A stretch of 64,000 nt of DNA, taken from contig CM024189.1 in assembly GCA_013433145.1 (NCBI GenBank), positions 4,956,501 to 5,020,500 of the forward strand, given 5' to 3'. This stretch comes from Ascaris suum (Eukaryota; Nematoda; Chromadorea; Rhabditida; Ascarididae). The position numbers were made by a program, and so were the translations under genes. This document shows, in pieces, positions 44,201-54,896 of this stretch. Within the stretch, counting starts at the first letter, position 1, and every line of letters begins with the position of its first letter. The notes beneath the pieces are model-generated. The model had not been told where the DNA came from and ran no database searches. It saw only the letters and a list, made by a program, of their open reading frames with translations.

Positions 44201-46671
44201 AGGAATGTGGGCAAGAGAGTGGAGAAATGATGCAGCGAATGAAATATATCGGAATCAATTACGGTCAGCGATGAATATGACTAAGTTCCACAGAAGAAAA
44301 CTACAAGCAAACTGACGGCACGTTTAGTGGTAAGTTTACGCGGAAATAAGAAAAATCTGACAAGTTACGAGGTCGAGGTCATCCTTTGGAAGACCTCGAA
44401 TGGATGGCGAGACTCAATCCATACAGATAAAGTAAAGACGAAACAAATTCTGCCAGAACTGGTGATATGGTCAGCGCAATTGAAGTCAAAATTGATGAAC
44501 GAAAACGATAAGGCGGAAAAAATTTTCTACTTTTCAAAAAACTCAAATGGTACACCAAAATTATATTTCGTTATGTAAAAATGGATGGGACGGTCGGTCG
44601 GTTTACCTTTCAATCACTTCTCCTCTTCAAGAACAATCGCATGCGAAATTTACTCATTCCATTCGCAGCTTATCACAGAAAAGTAAGTGATGGCTGCACC
44701 TGCAGAGGCATACGAGCAGTATAACGTCGCAAATATTACAACACACATTGCATAAGTGCCACTAAATGTTCACCGACGAAAAACGTAAAATAGAGATAGA
44801 TCCCTTTAGCTTTTTGCTTACAAGTGTACAAAGATCATTATCACAACATGCTGCCGTTCTTTTCTATTGGTCTTGCACTACTCATCTACCTGGATCAGCT
44901 ATACAACGATCATTGCGTACGAATTCTAGATGGTGAATGGTCACACCTGTGGACAACAAGAAGTCTGGACTGGGTTCGCTTCATCTGTGCGTCATAAGGT
45001 GCCTCTAGCAGGTGATTACAAGCGTTCGCACATGCTGATAACAACGCCGTACCGCATGCACAAGCCATAAACGATGACAGGCAAATAGCCTCTGGAGCCA
45101 TCATGTAGCCACCGATCGCCGTCGTCGTTATGAGTGCGGTAAGCCGAGCCTTTGATAACTGCAATCTGCCATTTGAGAACAAGACAAAACATGCGAAACA
45201 CTGATAGTACGGAGACTGATCATCGGGAAGCAAATACGCTCATGCGGAACTACGATCGAACCAGCGATTCCAACATTTCAGCCAGTTCAACCAGTGTTTG
45301 GGGTGTTGAAATACAGTGTTGCGTAATTCAAAATCACAATTCCACTTGTGTGCTGATGCTTCGCTTTAGTCAGCCGGCATTGTATCATAACACGGCGACC
45401 AGACAACGTGGAACTGACCAATGAATCCAGAAGAGATTAGAACTGAGCGAAACTACCATGGGTCTTGCTGAGAAGGAAATGTTGGAAGCTTCAACAGATC
45501 TTGTCAAAAAATTCAAACGTCAATACAGCGCCTATTTTTTTAAACGAAATGCGTGCTCACTCATAACTTATTAGGAAAATTTTAAATTTCGCAGTAAAAA
45601 TTTCCATTGTTTTCTTTGAGGTTCCAATTTTTCCCGTAGCAATGTTCTTGATGGACTATCACTGCCTTCCTCGGAAATCATAGTATAAGTAGCAGACATG
45701 GTTGTGATGCCTTCCAAAACAATGTCTGTCCCTAAGGATCGATTTCGAGAAAAGCCTGTAACGCGGAACACGTCTACAGCAATTTTCAGTAGACTTCGAT
45801 GGAGAGGCAGCTGTAACCTCCAACCAGAAAGGTCTAGATCTGCCAATCTACAGAGCTGAAACATTGACGTCAACATTCATACCTCCCTCATGTCGTCGTA
45901 CCGAGACCGCGTAATAATACTTCCTTCCCAGTTGAATAAGTAATAACAGATAGCATAATAAACTGAATGAGCAAAAATGCTCACCCTTATGATCCTCCTT
46001 CCCGACTTCCCACCGCATCCTACGCTCAAGGCGAGTATAAATGTTATCAGGGTTTCGGGGATAACCGTGTTTAGCGATGACCTTTACGAGCAATTGGAAG
46101 TAGAAACCGCATTCCGACTCTCCTCGTCTTCTTTTATCCCCACTCCCTCCCCCCCCCCCCCCGCCTCAAAAAAAACATAATAGCTGCACATCAAGCAACG
46201 TAAACACATTGTTTTCTTCACTTCTGCCCATGTTGTCATAGGATCGAGAATGAGACATCAAACAACGCAAACCCATCGAGAACGAAACAGAATAGAACAG
46301 TCACCAGCAGTGTGACTGTTCTATTCGGCGAGCATAACACAGTCGTCGTGGTGTATGCGCTAAAGAAAGGAACTTGACAATAAAAGAAACACCTGAAAGT
46401 AGTCGGCCAAGAGATGCTTCGACTTCATCTGTCTCCAATGATCCACCGGTGCATCGGTCAGAATGAGATTAATTTTATAGTGCTCAAGAGGAAATGTCTC
46501 CACAGTGAGTTGAGGCCGTCGTTTCCATACGTTTATTTTGAGACCTGATGATGGCAGTGGTGCATCGACATCGGGTCGTGCCTTACGTACGGCCACTACT
46601 GTCGCCCTATTCGTTGTGAATGCCGAAGATGGTAGTCCACATAATCGATGCGTTACACGTGTACACAACAT
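41221..46671 (-). CDS. cox-10: COX10, protoheme IX farnesyltransferase (heme O synthase)
   Basis: Five exons: 46671-46393 (start ATG), 45158-44947, 44187-44063, 43506-43245 and 41491-41221 (TGA). All phases match, giving 382 residues; the human protein is about 60 longer, mostly at the N-terminus. It is a UbiA prenyltransferase of the mitochondrial inner membrane that farnesylates heme b to heme O for cytochrome c oxidase. Residues 1-40 look like a mitochondrial presequence (basic, hydroxyl-rich, few acids). The first allylic-substrate motif is [12 protein letters not shown] (about 138-149), followed by KRTQSRLLV; the second conserved region is [12 protein letters not shown] with DYSRAGY (about 270). 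Multiple membrane segments surround them, including [18 protein letters not shown], and the [15 protein letters not shown] joint matches the human LCRR region. On the coding strand a TTATTAAG acceptor-like word lies about 17 bases before the ATG, a possible spliced-leader site. Introns 1 and 4 contain extra coding-looking exons listed separately. Confidence 0.95.
42357..42946 (-). CDS. Two exons within cox-10 intron 4, nested gene or alternative cox-10 3' end
   Basis: Exon 42946-42859 (TTTTTAG acceptor, GAG|GTGAGT donor) and exon 42482-42357 (TTGTCAG acceptor, TGA stop) join in phase 0 and encode about 70 residues. These are [20 protein letters not shown], then FRTKRLVE, joined to [19 protein letters not shown] and ending [17 protein letters not shown]. 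The first exon starts with one phase base, which fits the phase-2 end of cox-10 exon 4 at 43245. So these exons could replace the last cox-10 exon and its membrane segments, or belong to a nested gene with an unseen start. No family recognised; the chance of phase agreement is about one in three. Confidence 0.4.
45571..45855 (-). CDS. Coding-looking terminal exon within cox-10 intron 1
   Basis: An ATGTTTCAG acceptor opens 94 codons ending in TAA. It starts [20 protein letters not shown] and ends with [16 protein letters not shown] and LLRNLKFS. The leading L-x-D-L-x-x-x-x-W-R-L pattern recalls the start of COMM domains, but only weakly. It begins in phase 0, the phase in which cox-10 exon 1 ends at 46393, so an alternative transcript joining the two is possible. 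Otherwise it is the last exon of a nested gene whose start I cannot see, or chance. Confidence 0.35.
   Translation of the reverse strand, partial: LCRLADLDLSGWRLQLPLHRSLLKIAVDVFRVTGFSRNRSLGTDIVLEGITTMSATYTMISEEGSDSPSRTLLREKLEPQRKQWKFLLRNLKFS
46290..46326. repeat. Perfect 15-bp inverted repeat, 7-base loop
   Basis: GAATAGAACAGTCAC at 46290-46304 is exactly complementary to 46312-46326, with the loop CAGCAGT. It sits in cox-10 intron 1 about 65 bases past the end of exon 1 toward lower coordinates (upstream on the plus strand). Confidence 0.85.
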
Positions 46672-46864
46672 TGTTGCTATAGCTTCAGCCCTTAATAAGA
46701 AAAGATTATTGCTAAGCAATGAGACGTAAAATATTTGCGATATGATAAAATGCAAGCAACTAATGTATGAATAGAAGAGATGAGAAACGAAAAACGAACT
46801 CTCGAAATGCTGCTTTCAATCAATTGTTAAATGGGTGCCAAATATTTTACGATAAGTATAACGG

Positions 46865-47610
46865 ATGACACGGAAAGCGGGAAAAAGTTTGACGAAAAGT
46901 TGTAACAAACCTGTTGAATTTCGTGCGAAAATACCCCAACACAGCAGAATCCCCCCCTCCACCTTTGTGATGAAGCCCACCTTAGTTCAGAGCGAGCTCA
47001 CCGAGCACACCCACCCCGGATCCACGCTGCTCAGGGCATGGTCGCTAGCGGTCTGCGAATCGACCGAACGCTTCACAAAAAATAGTACGCGGCAGTACCG
47101 TATGTAAGCCCGCGGCTGCTTCTAAAAAACGTTCCTTATTACTGTGATGGTATGGCGCAGGTAATTTCAGGCGCTATGAGGATGTCACCGAATGGTGTGT
47201 TGTTGGAGGTGGATAGCGAATGATACAAAACGGATCCCGCCCGAGTTTTGCAGCAGGAAGTAAATGTTCCCGAAGGCCTTGCGGTCATTGTTTGCTGTTT
47301 CAGTGATCGGCACAAGTTCTTTGAAAGTGGCGCAGTTTTCTGCTTTAGATGAACTTAGCGCTCACGTTGAGAAAATCGCATCAAAAAACAGCATGATTAA
47401 TATGCTCGTCCTTAACAAGATAGATGAATGCATGACCGCAGAAGCAGTGAAATAGGCAGTGAATACCTGGATTTTTTTGCCTTAGATGAACTCATCGTGT
47501 GACAGAATGGCTCCCTTCAAGGTTTCACGAAGAGAATTTCATCAAAAGCCATCGTAGCGGACGTGCAGATGTTCCGGAAAGGTGATGTGGATGACGGTGA
47601 TGAAAGGTAA
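46865..47610 (+). pseudogene. Broken plus-strand coding-like block
   Basis: Successive coding-looking frames: 46865-47107 (80 codons, basic start MTRKAGKSLTKSC), 47264-47455 (63 codons, FPKALRSLFAVSVIG, then NMLVLNKIDECM), and after a frame shift ALDELIV, stop, QNGSLQGFTKRISSKAIVAD and VQMFRKGDVDDGDE before a GTAACG. Interruption by stops and shifts over about 750 bases suggests a decaying gene or element rather than an expressed one. Some breaks could instead be small introns. No family recognised. Confidence 0.3.
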
Positions 47611-48642
47611 CGCTCATTCGATGGACAATTATAAGTGTATATTGACAGTGAAAATAGGTGCTTGTCGGATTTCGTTCGATTTTTGAGTAGACTGCTTCCA
47701 GGTGAGAACAACTCAGAAATGAAGACTTTGAGCGACGCTATTCACATTGCATATTTTGATGTCGACTGAGAGTAATTCTGCTGTCGTGTTTCGAGTTGCA
47801 TAAACGAAAAGCGTCAAAGGTATATCGGACAAGTCCTTTATGATTTTACAGCAAACGGTATAGTTAAGATTCACTTAGGACCTTCTAATCTTTCAGGGTC
47901 AAAACGTTTAGACGGGTGTGACAGCCGACAGGTGAAGGAATCGAAAAATGATTTACGAACTGCGGTACAGGTGAAAGACTCATATATGTTTTCAACACTC
48001 CTCACATCGTTAGCACTGTTAGGACCCTACTTGTGAGTCGCGTTCTAAAATTGAGTGGCAGTGTATTACATATACTTTATGGATAAATCTTCAGCGTTCA
48101 AGAGAAAGTAGCAAGATCAATTTGAAAAGCATAAAAGACGAATCATGCATAAGCTGTAATATTTTCAGTTCACCCTCAAACAGTCTGCATAAATTCAACA
48201 CATTATATTCATATGGCATCAAACATCAAACGTCTTCGGATATAACGTCTAAATCACATCGACTTGAAGCTTTTATTTGAGTACAGGGGATCTTGTCGCC
48301 TATTCTTGAAATTGGCTCCAACAGTGTAGAAGTAAGTTCTTGACAATCGCCGAGATGAAAGTGTAATGAAATGACAATGGAGGCTGCACAGTTGCCAGCC
48401 GACTGAATTACTGAAGGAAACTCGAAATGCAATGGAAATGAGGGAACAGTGGTGGAGGATCACAATGTGATGTAAAGCAGCACATGTCTTGCTCAAGTGC
48501 GAGTAAAAGTGCGTATGCAATCTTATAGGTGCTCATTCCCCAGAATAACCATTCCGTAGTGACGGATGGGCTATTCTGCGCGGGAATACCAGGTCGTGCT
48601 ATTCGTAGCAACTGTAGTAATCGGATTTCCTGTCCCCGCTAA
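47611..48642. other. Spacer between two decayed blocks
   Basis: A few open frames up to 88 codons on the minus strand (48226-48611) overlap one another in different frames and show no clear motif. Confidence 0.35.
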
Positions 48643-51440
48643 TTAAGCTTCATCCCCGTCTCTCCTCTCCTTTTCGAATGCGACTTTCGTCCCGTTGAAC
48701 GCGTTTTTACTTTGAGTTTGAGTAGTTCTGTTTCCCTTGACTGTCCCGATGTCATTGTACAGGATCTCGTTTTTCTCGTTGTTCTTCGCGACAGTGCCGA
48801 TAACCTTCACGTTGAGCATCATCTATACTATGTCGTGGTAGAAGAGAGTAAAGTTTATGGATTTTTGGAATGATAGAGCATAATATAATATGGTGTACGA
48901 ATTTTTCTTCACCATTGTAAATATAATATAATATAGGTTACAAAAGTTTCAACTGAATAAAGCATATTACTGCATAATTTATGAAACTTTTGGCACCTCT
49001 TAGGATAGAATAGTATACATTGAAGGACTTCTGAGATGGTAAACTGCAGCAAAATAACAATTTCGAACTTTTGGAGCGAAGGAATTATACTATGGTAGTT
49101 TACAAATTATGATGAATTTGCAGCACTGATTTGCGAAGTTTCTGCTAACTGCTGTTTATTTAATACTGATCAAAAATTGTTTCTATTGTTGCTGCTTATT
49201 ATTTCTACCTCTCAGAATTGGAGATAAGTTTGATTTCACCTGGATGCAGGACTGTTTCCCAGCAAACAGCGTTTTTCGAGGTCGAAAGAATGAAAAGCTG
49301 ATAGAGGGGGAGAGGGAAAAAGAGGATGACACCTTGGGCTCCCGAGAGCGATAATTTTTTTTTTTGGGATACCCTGTGGTTTCACGTTTCATTTTGCACC
49401 CGGTCGGACTGTTCCTCAATACGCTGGAAATGTTCTCCTTCATTTAGAACCTGTTTTCCAATAGCCGAAGGAGGTGCATGTGGGTCGACGGTTTCGTAAC
49501 CCTTATAGGTGTCAGGTAGAACTGCGTATTTCACATGCTTTTTCTCTTTTGCGAGATTGATTTTTTCTGTGATTTCGACTACAACAGTCTGTGGTGAATG
49601 GTTTCTGTGAAAAGCATGCTGAAATGCTTCTATTCTTGTAAATGGTCTCTACTTCACTGCAGTGTAAAGTTGTGCGTAAACACAAAGTTCGAAGAATTTG
49701 ACATACAGGGCAGCTGTAATATGGGTCTGTGAGTTGGCGCTATTTCCGCGTTGCCGTTGCCTTTGTTTATGGCCGGTTGCATTAAAAAGTTTCCATTCCT
49801 CAAGGCATTTTGCCGTTGAAATGATGCGTTCAGAAAGAAGGTACAGCTGTGTAACAATCTGACGTCTTTCCTGCTCCGTATTTTATTAGTCATTTCATCA
49901 AATTCTGGCGCTTTATTTGACTGCAAACAAGTGAATGTTTTCCATAGAATCTCATTATTGAGCTCGTCCAGCTCCAGCCTGTCCCTGTCTTTGATATGCT
50001 TCCTAATTACGTCTGTTGTATCTCGATATGATCTTTTGCAGTAAATTGTTGTTTCTCTAATAACACTTCAGTGTAATATTCGAATACATGTCTCTCGCGC
50101 AGTTTCCTTATGTTTCTGCGACTGTGTGGAAAATTTCTTCAGCTTATAGAGGCATGGTACAAGTTCCTAATATCTTTCACGAAGGCGACGGAGCCTACGA
50201 AGGCCTTTGCAGGAGAGAGATTGTGGACCCCGAACGGAGGGACTAGCGTCTAGAAAATCCTCTGCGAGGCAGGAGATTTTTGAGTGCAAAGCAACGCGAT
50301 GAAGCCTCCACAATCCAAAATTATTGAATCGTTTGTGAGGGAGCCTCGGAAAGAGAGGGATGGTGATGAACTGCGAACACTACAACAGTAAGAATCAGCA
50401 GCCCAGTGCATTACAAGTTCATCGAAATTGCTGCAGCGGGAAATTTTTTTTCAGGAGCTAGGTATACCACAAGAATTCGTTTGGAACACTCATACATTCG
50501 AAATGCACCGTCTCCTTTGCGTAGTAATTTAAAAAATCCCTAAGCGGTGTTGAGCTTGTATTTTTCGCGGCTCCAAAAAGCCGTTTTCTGCTCCTGTCCA
50601 TGATCGGCCATTTTTTCGAACGAATGCAGGAAGGGGAATAGCTTGTGGCAGCTATTGTCTTGACATTCGAAACTTCAAAATTCTGGGTTCCTCCAACGAT
50701 CTTCCTCAACTTTAATTACAGAGATTGGCTGGAACAGGTAAGTAGCCGTCAGCACGATGTGCTATGCCATGCACCTGCGAGGTGTGTTGCAAGCGATACT
50801 GCAGACAATGTGCTGGACCGTTATTGCTAAAATGGAAAAATTCACACATTCAACAAGGAAGTGATGCTAAGAAATGTGCCATTTGCTGCACATCTCTGCC
50901 CAGCTTTCTAGACACCGTCAGTCGCGTTAATCTTAGTGTTGTTTACTTTAGGAGCACCGGAAACAGCCCATTGCTTGATTTTCAATCAGATCATCACGCC
51001 ATCTTTTGCTACAACCGAGAAAACCCAACTTTTAAACCTGAGGAAGTGGACGGGTTTTGAATTCCAGTATTGTCGAAAATGATGGTTCCCTGTTTGCCGC
51101 CTCGATGTTTGGAATCCACCTCTCCCCAATATGGGACCTAGAAATTCGGAGGCCTGCGAGGAAGTTCGGTACCTCCAAGTTGCGGTGTCTTTCGAAAGAA
51201 TTTTTTTTTCGGATGCCACACTAAGGGCAACTTTGTTGTCCGGTGGTGATGCATTGGAATGGTCATTTCGCACGAGTAGACATGCACATTTTTTTTGAAC
51301 GTATCTGGAGAGAGAAAACTGCGAGATACGCGTGACTGCATGCTACTTTTATGCCATTTTGTGCAGTGCTGTAAGGGTTTTGTGAGCGTTTTCGGTTCGT
51401 TTGCTTGTAACAGACTCAGAAGTGGGGAAGAAAATCCCAC
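48643..51440 (-). pseudogene. Large decayed minus-strand coding block, origin unknown
   Basis: Reading right to left: 51440-51009 is one frame with a single internal TAG (VHVYSCEMTIPMHHHRTTKL, later YWGEVDSKHRGGKQGTIIFD). Near 50620-50400 two overlapping frames look coding (WSREKYKLN, stop, GFFKLLRKGDGAFRMYECSKR; and 50709-50458). 50370-49654 is one frame with only two internal stops (TAG 50167, TGA 50068), containing LYKLKKFSTQSQKHKETA and DRLELDELNNEILWKTF. 49648-49382 continues in a shifted frame (TRIEAFQHAFHRNHSPQTVV, then KYAVLPDTYKGYETVDPHAP). 48822-48643 is a 59-residue Lys/Asn/Glu-rich frame from an ATG. Long frames separated by single stops and shifts indicate a once-continuous protein gene now broken, such as a transposon ORF or host pseudogene. 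The GDGAFRMYEC part faintly recalls nematode zinc-finger modules. No terminal repeats seen. Confidence 0.45.
50782..51060 (+). other. Cys-rich open segment, plus strand
   Basis: A GTAAGT donor ends a preceding open segment at about 50739, and a CTGCGAG acceptor near 50781 would open 92 codons to TGA. The start is VCCKRYCRQCAGPLLLKW and then KKCAICC, a spacing that recalls FYVE/RING-type zinc-binding repeats. It overlaps the decayed minus-strand block in a part where that strand has several stops. It could be a real zinc-finger exon or chance. Confidence 0.22.
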
Positions 51441-53846
51441 ACCACTTCAGTCGGAGCAACCCAGACACAACCGCGACCGTTTCCCTCGAACAAAGCCTAA
51501 CCTATCAGATTGAATCGTTGCGATCCGAGCTGTCCAACTAGGGCATAGTGAACACCACACAGGTAGTCTTAAAGATTTAGGCATCTGATGCAGATTTTAA
51601 AACGAAGGCGACAAGTACGTTGTGTTTCCTTACTTTCTATAAAACCGACCTACCTACTTCATGAAGTCGCATCCTGACAGTGAAAGTCCTGTCAACATTC
51701 GCGTTTCGCAAAGCACCCATCCTTCCTAATGGAAGCAGTAAACGCATCTCTTTCTTTACAAACGTCTCTATTTGCAACATTTCGGCGCCATAAAATTCGC
51801 CTTCACTTTTCCTTATATGGCGCCAGTCGTTAACCTAGGATAGTATTGGTTGCATGCTCTTCAATGGCTTTATGAGATGACATGAAGCGGTCAGTGGGAA
51901 ATAGCATCTCATTGGCTGAAATGTCTTCGTGTCGTCACCTTCTTCTCCTCACACTCCCTCCCCCTTCCACTCTCCTAAATCTGCAATAGTATTTAAAATC
52001 CTCACATACGCCATAACAAATGGTCACTTTTGCAAATTCCAGCAGTAATTATTTCGTCGACAAAACAGAAACCTTGTTTAGAGTTTGCTCTAAATTGCTG
52101 TGACTCGCTCAAAATTCATAGGAACTGTGCTCAGTGAAGAAGTAAATAACTCTATCCAATTGGATTTGAGAGTGATTATTGCAAATATAATCGTTTTCAT
52201 TCGCTTTATAATAATTTAAAAAGTGAATCTAATTGATTTTCCCAGGTAAATTTCATTGTTCAACAGTTCAAGGGCGATCGAGTATTGTGAGACCATTGTA
52301 CGGACGTGTCAGCTCGCTTCAGATCTATTCATTGAATTTGAATCGTTTCACCTCTGCGAAATAAAGGACTTCCTGAAAAAGTTTAGAAACATCCCAGTGT
52401 GCGTATAAAAATCCGGCGGTGGACGGCAGTTCCACAATATTTAGACATCGGTGAACAGAGAAGCATTCAAAATACTCTCCTTCATAAAGGAAGCAATTTT
52501 AAGCATAAGAGGTTTTTTTTTCCTTGAAGAAACAAAAGCGAATTACAAATGGGAATAGAGAACTGAAATTTTCATTGGATTATTTCTTTTGCCAAAAAAA
52601 AACTCTCTGTTTTGAATATATGCAGTGATTTTTTTCTCAAAAGTTTTATTCTAACTGGGAAAGAAAGTGTTGACTAGTTTTCCCGCTCTTGTTTTCTCAT
52701 TCCTTTTGGTGCATTTTGGAAAAGTTGTTATAACTATTTCATCGACAAAAAATATTTCTATGCATTTCTACCATTCGGTTCATCTATGAGTGATGGGAAG
52801 AAAAATGAAATAGTTGAAGCGTTTTTCGTTCCCACAACTCGATCTCCAAGCGTAATCGTTTAAAATAAAAGCTTGTAGTAGAGTAATGTCGTCGTTGGCA
52901 ACGTTGAGACTATGGGAAGCACCGAGTTCAAAGTTGAACTCTCACAACGCAATAGCGCACATTTCGCAAATTTTATTGAGGCACATTTTTTCGCAAACAT
53001 TCTGACCAATTGTACGCATTGTAATAACAAAAAAAGAGAAAATTTGAAAATGTTTTCGCTATGTGGTGAAACCGAATAGCGTTCTTCGCACATCGATCCT
53101 CTTGAGCGCATTTGGTGGAGGAATAAAGAAAGACTCTGCGGCAATATTATTCCGCTTCAGAAGGCTGATTTCCTTCCATATTTCCTAAATGTGTACTTGA
53201 CTTTTTATTACGGCAAAGTTCACTCCTTGGTTATCTTATTCTTTTGCTTTTCAACACGAACGCTGCAAATATCGATTATTCTATGAGAATGACCGTACAT
53301 TGCAAAATAATGTCCTTCTCTCTAACTCTCTTCCTTGCGAACGACCTTAATCCAGGTGTTTTTAAAAGCAAAAATCATCCGACAGACCCAATACGCCCAT
53401 TCTTGTGGCATCTTTTTTACGAATATGAGGGCCGTTTGCGGCACTGAACCGTTTAAAAATTTTTTCATGCAAAATCAATTAGATGCTATGATAACGACCT
53501 GAGTATAAAGGTGTACCTCGATCTTCAACATGGTGGTTATATGTCCTCAACAGTCAGTGTGAGCTTGTAAATGTGTAGTTATGCTGAAGTTGACGCAGTG
53601 TTGTGGTGTTCCTCAGCGTCGAATTAAGGACTGTTATCTGCGTTATTTGTCCTCCCTTCAGCATATCAGTCTGATTATCTAAACGTGGCGAACGTGCACG
53701 AAATCGTCGAAAACGTTTTCGATAAATGGATGCGCTCGCTGTTCTTCATTTTCGTTAATACTCATTTTCAGCGGAAAACGGAGTGAACATTTCCTATTCC
53801 TATGATTGTGCAAAACAATTTTTTTTACCTCATTCGATTCCTTTAA
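51441..53846. other. Gene-poor interval
   Basis: No supported gene. The minus frame at 52860-53144 (94 codons) has several Cys and hydrophobic runs but no clean splice context. It may contain downstream exons of the repeated-domain gene to the right. Confidence 0.35.
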
Positions 53847-54896
53847 CTAGAAAAATGCAAAAATTTTTGCGAGTTTCAAAGAACTTCCAACTTCCTGGCA
53901 TGGTTTTCCACTAGTGTATCCAAGCCATATCGATCTGATTTGCTTCTGGAGCGATTTGTCGAGTCTCGAAATGAAATGCGGTATGCCACATGGTATGGCC
54001 GGTGCTCTAATTATGTGTCGTATATTGGGAGGTTGATTGAGCACAGTAAACCTATAAAGCAGATAAGATGGCCATCTCAAGAAAAAATGCACCTAAATGG
54101 CGAATGAAAGAAATGGATAAATGATCAAAGTTTTTCTGCGACTCGATTGGTGCAAAATAGAAATCTCAGAGGTGTACAAACATGCAATTTTTTTTTGTTA
54201 TATTTAAATACTTATAACCTCTTTGAATTTGATGGATCGTCGTGAGAGTCGGTTCGGGAGGTCTTTCTAATGGTGCACATCCTCCCCTTTTTATATAGCT
54301 TAACTCTTTCTTCAGCAAGCTGTCGAGTTTAAACTATGGAACAAACCAGCAGACACAAGAATATACAGCGATGAGACGTCGCCATAATGTGCGTTGGCAA
54401 CGCGACTTTGCAAAGAAGTGTGAAAATGGAAACTTCACACGAAATTTATTTCTATAACTGATGTGATGGAGGTCGATATTTCATTCATTCGCATTATTTA
54501 CCAAGAAAACTCAAACGCTTGTAAAATTCATTCGCCTACTAAAAATTGCTTTAAAAATGTCGAACCCTAAAGTATTCCTAATCGCCACCGAGAGTGCTCA
54601 GCTTGAAGACTTAACGCATATTTGCGTAACAATTCATTTCCAAGTCAATGCTTAAATTGCCCAATAAGAAGCGGAAACACCAAGAAAAAAAATGCAGCGT
54701 TAATTACCTGGCTTTATGCTTTAATAGTGTACAATTTTCACTGGCATTTTTGCCGTTCCAAAGTTCGACAATCCTGTCTTGCAGTTTTTTTGGTAATCGG
54801 GGAAAATAATCTGGTAGCGCGCACTTTGACGTCGGATGAACTCTTATCGACGAAATATTACGCTGATATGTCGATGACAAATTCGCAATCACACTT
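53847..54896 (-). CDS. Partial gene with two copies of a small Cys/Trp domain
   Basis: Exon 54896-54708 (TTGATTGTAG acceptor, CCAG|GTAATT donor) ends in phase 2, and exon 54051 downward (CTTTATAG acceptor) resumes with the matching base. Each carries a related unit: CALPDYFPRLPKKLQDRIVE followed by LWNG in the first, and CGIPHFISRLDKSLQKQIRS followed by IWLG in the second, each with a further Cys about ten residues after the Trp. The shared pattern is C-x-hydrophobic-P, two aromatics, R-L-x-K-x-L-Q, I-x-x-x-W-x-G, C. This looks like a tandemly duplicated, probably secreted, nematode domain; I cannot name the family. The second exon's donor is uncertain (GTTGGA near 53884), and 53847 is only where its frame stops. 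The first exon is missing. Confidence 0.5.

Noticed and set aside
45848..46180. Frames on both strands in cox-10 intron 1 (minus piece with [16 protein letters not shown], plus piece ending in a proline run)
   Set aside because: The minus piece has a G-rich rather than pyrimidine-rich sequence where an acceptor should be, and its donor phase does not fit the next exon. The plus piece runs into a homopolymer.
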